From: Eubacterium sp.
Lineage (GTDB): Bacteria > Bacillota > Clostridia > Lachnospirales > Lachnospiraceae
Direction: 5' to 3'
DNA length: 8,163 bases
Assembly: GCA_020844525.1 (NCBI GenBank)
Contig: JAJGAH010000095.1
Coordinates: 1-8,163, forward strand
This document shows positions 4,112 to 8,163 of the stretch, piece by piece (within the stretch, counting starts at the first letter, position 1; each line of letters starts with the position of its first letter). The notes beneath the pieces are model-generated. The model worked only from the letters and a program-made list of their open reading frames with translations. It made no database searches and was not told where the DNA came from. The translations under genes and the position numbers were made by a program.

Positions 4112-7100
4112 ATGAGTTTTGTTCATTTACACGTTCACACAGAATACAGCCTGTTGGATGGTTCCAACAAGATCAGGGATTATGTGTCCCGTGTGAAGGA
4201 ACTTGGCATGAATGCGGCAGCGATTACTGATCATGGGGTCATGTACGGCTGCATTCAGTTTTATAAAGAATGCATGGCGCAGGGAATCAAGCCGATCCTC
4301 GGCTGTGAGGTTTACGTGGCTCCGGGGTCCAGATTTGACCGGGAGACCGGTGCGAATGCGGACCGGTACTACCACCTGATCCTTCTTGCGGAAAATCTGC
4401 AGGGATATCATAACCTGATGAAGATTGTCAGCAAGGGATTTACAGAGGGATTTTACTATAAACCGCGGGTGGACCTGGAGGTCCTGCGTGAATATCATAC
4501 GGGAATTATTGCGCTTTCGGCGTGCCTGGCGGGAGAGGTCGCCACAAATCTTGCAAGGGACAGATATCAGGAGGCAAAAAAGGCTGCTCTTCGCTATGAG
4601 GAAATATTCGGTAAGGGCAATTTTTTCCTGGAGATGCAGGACCACGGGATTCCGGTGCAGAAGACGGTAAACGCGCAGCTGATGCGGATGAGCGAGGAAA
4701 CCGGCATCTCTCTGGTCTGCACAAATGACTGCCATTACACCATGGCTGAGGATGCGGACGCCCATGATATTCTTCTGTGCATTCAGACAGGCAAGAAGGT
4801 AAGCGACGAAAACCGTCTGCGCTACGAGGGCGGACAATACTACGTGAAGTCCGAGGATGAGATGCGGGCGCTGTTTCCCTATGCAGGACAGGCGCTGGAA
4901 AATACACAGAAAATTGCAGACCGCTGCAATGTGGAAATCAGATTCCATGATCTGAAGCTGCCGGAGTATCAGGTGCCGGAGGGCTTCACGGCGTGGACTT
5001 ATCTGAGGAAGCTCTGCTATGACGGGGCGAACCGGCTTTATCAGCCTCTCACACAGGAAATCCGTGACCGGCTGGAGTATGAGCTCAACACTATCCGTAC
5101 GATGGGCTATGTGGACTATTTTCTGATCGTATGGGACTACGTTCATTTCGCAAAGGAACATGGTATCCCTGTGGGCCCCGGAAGAGGAAGTGCTGCGGGC
5201 AGCATCGTTTCTTATACGATGGGCATCACCGAGCTTGACCCCCTCAAATACAGTCTCCTCTTCGAGCGTTTTCTGAATCCGGAGAGAGTCTCCATGCCAG
5301 ATATTGATGTGGACTTTGGCTTCGAGCGCCGGCAGGAGGTCATCGATTATGTCGTTCGGAAATATCACAAAGATCGCGTGGTCCAGATCGTCACCTTCGG
5401 GACCATGGCTGCCAGAAATGCAATCCGGGATGTCGGCCGCGTCATGGACCTCCCCTATGCGCTTTGTGACAGCACGGCCAAGATGATACCGAATGAGCTG
5501 AATATCACTATCGATAAGGCTTTGTCGATGAATCCGGATCTGAAGAAGCAGTATGATTCCGATGAACAGGTGCATCATCTGATTGATATGGCGAGAAAGC
5601 TGGAGGGGCTGCCGCGTCATACGTCGATGCATGCCGCGGGCGTTGTCATTTCTTCAAAACCGGTTGATGAGTTCGTTCCGCTCCAGAGAGCTGCGGATGG
5701 TACCATTACGACGCAGTACAATATGACGGAGCTGGAAGAGCTGGGCCTTCTGAAAATGGATTTCCTTGGCCTTCGGACGCTGACGGTCATCCAGGACGCG
5801 GCCGATATGGCGAGCAGGAGGACCGGGAAGGAGATTGATCTGCAGAAGATCGATTATAATGACCCGGGCGTCATGCACATGATCGGTGAGGGAAAGTGCG
5901 AGGGCGTTTTTCAGCTGGAATCTGCCGGCATGACAAGTTTCATGAAGGAACTGAAGCCGACCACGCTGGAGGATATCGTGGCCGGTGTGGCTCTGTACCG
6001 TCCCGGTCCCATGGACTTTATTCCGGATTATATTAAGGGCAAGAAGCATCCGGAGCTGGTTCGTTATGACTGTCCGCAGCTTGAGCCGATTCTGAAATCC
6101 ACATACGGCTGCATCATCTATCAGGAGCAGGTTATGAATATTGTGCGTTCGCTGGCAGGATATTCTTATGGGAGCGCAGACCTGCTCCGGCGTGCGATGT
6201 CCAAGAAGAAGATGCATGTGATGGAGGAGGAACGTCACAATTTTGTCTATGGCAATGAGGAAAAGCATATCCCGGGCTGTATAAAGAATGGCATAGATGA
6301 GCAGACGGCCAATAAAATCTACGATGAGATGATCGATTTCGCAAAGTATGCGTTCAACAAGAGCCATGCAGCCTGCTATGCGGTCGTGACGTTTCAGACC
6401 GCATGGCTGAAGTACTATTATCCGGTTGAGTTCATGGCGGCACTGATGACCTCGGTCATTGATAATCCCGGGAAATGCTCAGAGTATATTCTGCACTGTA
6501 AAAGCATGGGCATTGAGATACTGCCGCCGGACATCAATAAGAGTGAGGGCAGTTTTTCTGTGGAAGACGGAAAAATCCGCTATGCACTTTCTGCTGTCAA
6601 GGGGATCGGACGGCCTGTTATGGATGCAATCGAGGCGGAGCGTACTGTGAACGGGCCGTTCAGGAGCCTGCGGGATTTTTGCCAGAGGCTTTCCGGAAAA
6701 GAGGTCAATAAGCGCACCCTCGAGAGCTTTATCAAGGCAGGGGCTTTTGATACCCTTGGCGGTACCCGCAAACAGTACATGCAGGTGTACAGCATGATCC
6801 TTGATCAGGTCAGCCAGGACAAGAAGAGCAATATGACCGGACAGATGACACTGTTTGATTTTATGGGCGAGGATTCCCGAGCACAGTTTGAAATCCGTCT
6901 TCCGGATGTTGGGGAGTTTGATAAGGAAGAAAAGCTGGCTATGGAGAAGGAAGTGACCGGCATCTATATCAGCGGTCATCCGCTGGAACAGTATGAGGAA
7001 AAGTGGCGTAAAAATGTGACGGCTGTCACGACAGATTTCGTGCCTGATGAAGAGACCGGCGTCCCGAAGGTCAGGGACGGAAGCCGGGTGATCGTCGGCG

Positions 7101-7582
7101 GCATGCTTACGGCAAAGACGATCAAGTACACAAAGAATAATCAGGTTATGGCTTTTCTGACCCTGGAGGATCTGCTTGGCTCCGTGGAAATTATTGTTTT
7201 CCCGAAGAGCTATGAGCAATATTCCGGCCTTCTGAGCGAGGATGCGAAGCTCTTTATCCGGGGGCGGGTCTCTGTAGAGGCAGACCGGCCGAGCAAAGTG
7301 ATTCTGGAGCGCGTGGTGCCTTTCTCTGAAGTGCCCTCCGAGGTCTGGATTCAGTTTCCGGATAAGGACACCTATGAAAAAGAAGCAGGGGAGATTGAGA
7401 AGCTCGCCGCTTCCTTCCGGGGAAGAGACCGGATTGTTGTCTATCTGAAAAAAGAGCGGGCAATGAAGCGGCTGAACTGCTTTGCAGACGCGCAGGACGC
7501 GGATGGGATTCTCGTCACTTTGAAGCAAAAATACGGCGACGGTAATGTGAAAGTCGTTGAAAAGAACATTGAAAAGCAATAA
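4112..7582 (+). CDS. dnaE: DNA polymerase III alpha subunit (DnaE)
   Basis: A complete 1156-residue C-family replicative polymerase. The N-terminal PHP domain (about 1-270) keeps its metal-ligand pattern: H7, H9, D16, D40-H41, E66, H88, C138, D206 and H208. The palm carries GPGRGS (355-360), PDIDVDF with catalytic D397 and D399, and MDFLGL with D550, matching D401, D403 and D555 of the E. coli enzyme. Fingers motifs follow, including ALYRPGPMDFIPDY (627-640) and FAKYAFNKSHAACY (743-756). A helix-hairpin-helix is near 826-840 (AVKGIGRPVMDAI). A clamp-binding motif QMTLF is at 911-915, and an OB fold spans about 992-1068. Many Clostridia also carry PolC, in which case this enzyme may extend primers on the lagging strand; PolC is not in the window. 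AAAAGGAGG (4092-4100) precedes ATG 4112 by 11 bases, and MSFVHLHVH is the standard DnaE start. No frameshift is seen. Confidence 0.98.
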   Translation: MSFVHLHVHTEYSLLDGSNKIRDYVSRVKELGMNAAAITDHGVMYGCIQFYKECMAQGIKPILGCEVYVAPGSRFDRETGANADRYYHLILLAENLQGYHNLMKIVSKGFTEGFYYKPRVDLEVLREYHTGIIALSACLAGEVATNLARDRYQEAKKAALRYEEIFGKGNFFLEMQDHGIPVQKTVNAQLMRMSEETGISLVCTNDCHYTMAEDADAHDILLCIQTGKKVSDENRLRYEGGQYYVKSEDEMRALFPYAGQALENTQKIADRCNVEIRFHDLKLPEYQVPEGFTAWTYLRKLCYDGANRLYQPLTQEIRDRLEYELNTIRTMGYVDYFLIVWDYVHFAKEHGIPVGPGRGSAAGSIVSYTMGITELDPLKYSLLFERFLNPERVSMPDIDVDFGFERRQEVIDYVVRKYHKDRVVQIVTFGTMAARNAIRDVGRVMDLPYALCDSTAKMIPNELNITIDKALSMNPDLKKQYDSDEQVHHLIDMARKLEGLPRHTSMHAAGVVISSKPVDEFVPLQRAADGTITTQYNMTELEELGLLKMDFLGLRTLTVIQDAADMASRRTGKEIDLQKIDYNDPGVMHMIGEGKCEGVFQLESAGMTSFMKELKPTTLEDIVAGVALYRPGPMDFIPDYIKGKKHPELVRYDCPQLEPILKSTYGCIIYQEQVMNIVRSLAGYSYGSADLLRRAMSKKKMHVMEEERHNFVYGNEEKHIPGCIKNGIDEQTANKIYDEMIDFAKYAFNKSHAACYAVVTFQTAWLKYYYPVEFMAALMTSVIDNPGKCSEYILHCKSMGIEILPPDINKSEGSFSVEDGKIRYALSAVKGIGRPVMDAIEAERTVNGPFRSLRDFCQRLSGKEVNKRTLESFIKAGAFDTLGGTRKQYMQVYSMILDQVSQDKKSNMTGQMTLFDFMGEDSRAQFEIRLPDVGEFDKEEKLAMEKEVTGIYISGHPLEQYEEKWRKNVTAVTTDFVPDEETGVPKVRDGSRVIVGGMLTAKTIKYTKNNQVMAFLTLEDLLGSVEIIVFPKSYEQYSGLLSEDAKLFIRGRVSVEADRPSKVILERVVPFSEVPSEVWIQFPDKDTYEKEAGEIEKLAASFRGRDRIVVYLKKERAMKRLNCFADAQDADGILVTLKQKYGDGNVKVVEKNIEKQ

Positions 7583-7597
7583 GATATGCATTAAAAT
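7569..7597 (+). promoter_or_regulatory. Candidate pfkA promoter inside the dnaE 3' end
   Basis: TTGAAA (7569-7574) and TAAAAT (7592-7597) are 17 bases apart, each matching five of six consensus bases. The -35 box lies in the last codons of dnaE. Transcription would start near 7604, giving a 120-base leader to pfkA. A small stem, ACATT/AATGT (7693-7697 and 7701-7705), lies just before the pfkA ribosome binding site. Confidence 0.5.
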
Positions 7598-7723
7598 ATA
7601 AAATGTTCGGTTCGGGCAGGATTTTCAGGTAAAAATCTGGTGATCCTTCAGGAATCGCGCATAAGTATCGTCATAGAGCGTAATATCCTAATACATTTTT
7701 AATGTGGAATCGGAGGAACGATA

Positions 7724-8163
7724 ATGGCAGAGAATAAAGTCAAAACAATAGGCATCCTTACCAGTGGTGGTGATGCGCCGGGCATGAATGCTGCGGTTCG
7801 TGCAGCTACCCGTCGCGCGATCGGCAAAGGGCTTAAGGTAAAGGGCATTCTGAAAGGCTATGAGGGACTGATTAATGAAGAAATTGTAGACCTGAATGCC
7901 AAGGACGTATCTGATATTATCGGAAAGGGTGGTACGATCCTTTATTCCGCCCGCTGTGCCGAGATGCGCACAGATGAGGGAATTGACAAGGCTGTGGCTA
8001 CCTGTGGCAAATATGGTATCGACGGACTCGTAGTTATCGGCGGTGACGGCTCCTTTGCAGGTGCACAGAAGCTTGCAGACAAAGGCATCAACGCGATCGG
8101 CGTACCTGGAACCATCGACCTGGATATTGCGTGCACAGAATATACCATCGGTTTTGATACTGC
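7724..8163 (+). CDS. pfkA: ATP-dependent 6-phosphofructokinase, N-terminal part (partial)
   Basis: The first 146 codons of a phosphofructokinase, which phosphorylates fructose 6-phosphate to fructose 1,6-bisphosphate in glycolysis. Visible landmarks are the nucleotide loop GILTSGGDAPGMNAA (10-24), the GGTILYSAR segment (69-77), GGDGS (106-110) and the catalytic PGTIDLDI (128-135), with T130, D132 and D134 matching T125, D127 and D129 of the E. coli enzyme. Gly at 109 and Gly at 129 are the ATP-type residues; PPi-dependent enzymes usually have Asp and Lys there. The usual TIDND is TIDLD here. The gene is cut by the window end just after TIGFDT, so the sugar-phosphate half cannot be checked. 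GGAGGA (7712-7717) lies six bases before ATG 7724, making the start secure. It follows dnaE by 141 bases, a neighbourhood common in Firmicutes. No terminator is seen between them, so read-through from dnaE is possible in addition to the candidate local promoter. Confidence 0.97.
   Translation, partial: MAENKVKTIGILTSGGDAPGMNAAVRAATRRAIGKGLKVKGILKGYEGLINEEIVDLNAKDVSDIIGKGGTILYSARCAEMRTDEGIDKAVATCGKYGIDGLVVIGGDGSFAGAQKLADKGINAIGVPGTIDLDIACTEYTIGFDT

Noticed and set aside
4127..5632. 501-codon open frame on the - strand opposite dnaE
   Set aside because: It lies wholly under the conserved dnaE coding region, has no recognisable domain, and its length is explained by codon bias on the opposite strand.
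6479..7591. 370-codon open frame on the - strand opposite the dnaE 3' part
   Set aside because: It is the mirror of dnaE codons, with no family resemblance.

Overview
The window (about 50% GC, all genes on the + strand) looks like chromosomal core sequence of a Gram-positive anaerobe of the Clostridia, most likely Lachnospiraceae. This rests on protein style (clostridial-type DnaE with a QxxLF clamp motif, a CvfB-like S1 protein, a bacterial FatA/B-type acyl-ACP thioesterase, a PfkA with the IDLD variant), on AGGAGG-type ribosome binding sites, and on a tRNA gene without an encoded CCA end. The family assignment comes from recognition by eye, not from a database search.

Layout, left to right. 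(1) Positions 1-161: the last 52 codons of arginyl-tRNA synthetase. (2) 167-823: a HAD-family phosphatase gene that overlaps or abuts argS and is interrupted by one in-frame TAA (509-511), while all four HAD motifs remain readable on both sides. (3) 966-1763: a CPBP (CAAX-like) intramembrane protease with its three motifs intact, preceded by a bulged hairpin in its leader. (4) 1764-2021: a gene-free stretch with a 26/27-base direct repeat and an inverted arm between the copies that can pair with either one, then an A/T-rich zone with a 7-bp inverted repeat and a near-consensus promoter. (5) 2022-2094: tRNA-Gln(CTG), followed directly by a strong intrinsic terminator. (6) 2149-2257: two imperfect ~60-bp repeat units lying between that terminator and the next gene. 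(7) 2275-2985: acyl-ACP thioesterase. (8) 3185-4027: CvfB-like S1 RNA-binding protein. (9) 4112-7582: dnaE, DNA polymerase III alpha subunit. (10) 7724 to the window end: the first 146 codons of pfkA, with a promoter candidate embedded in the 3' end of dnaE.

Most genes are housekeeping (translation, replication, glycolysis, lipid/acyl-ACP metabolism). The only clear transcription stop seen is after tRNA-Gln. argS-HAD are translationally close, and cvfB-dnaE have an 84-base gap without a terminator, so they may be co-transcribed. No mobile element, CRISPR array, prophage or defence island is seen. The items most worth a second look are non-coding: the three-arm alternative-pairing repeat after the CPBP gene and the GC-rich tandem repeat in front of the thioesterase. 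The single nonsense codon in the HAD gene comes next. No clearly new multi-gene system is visible.
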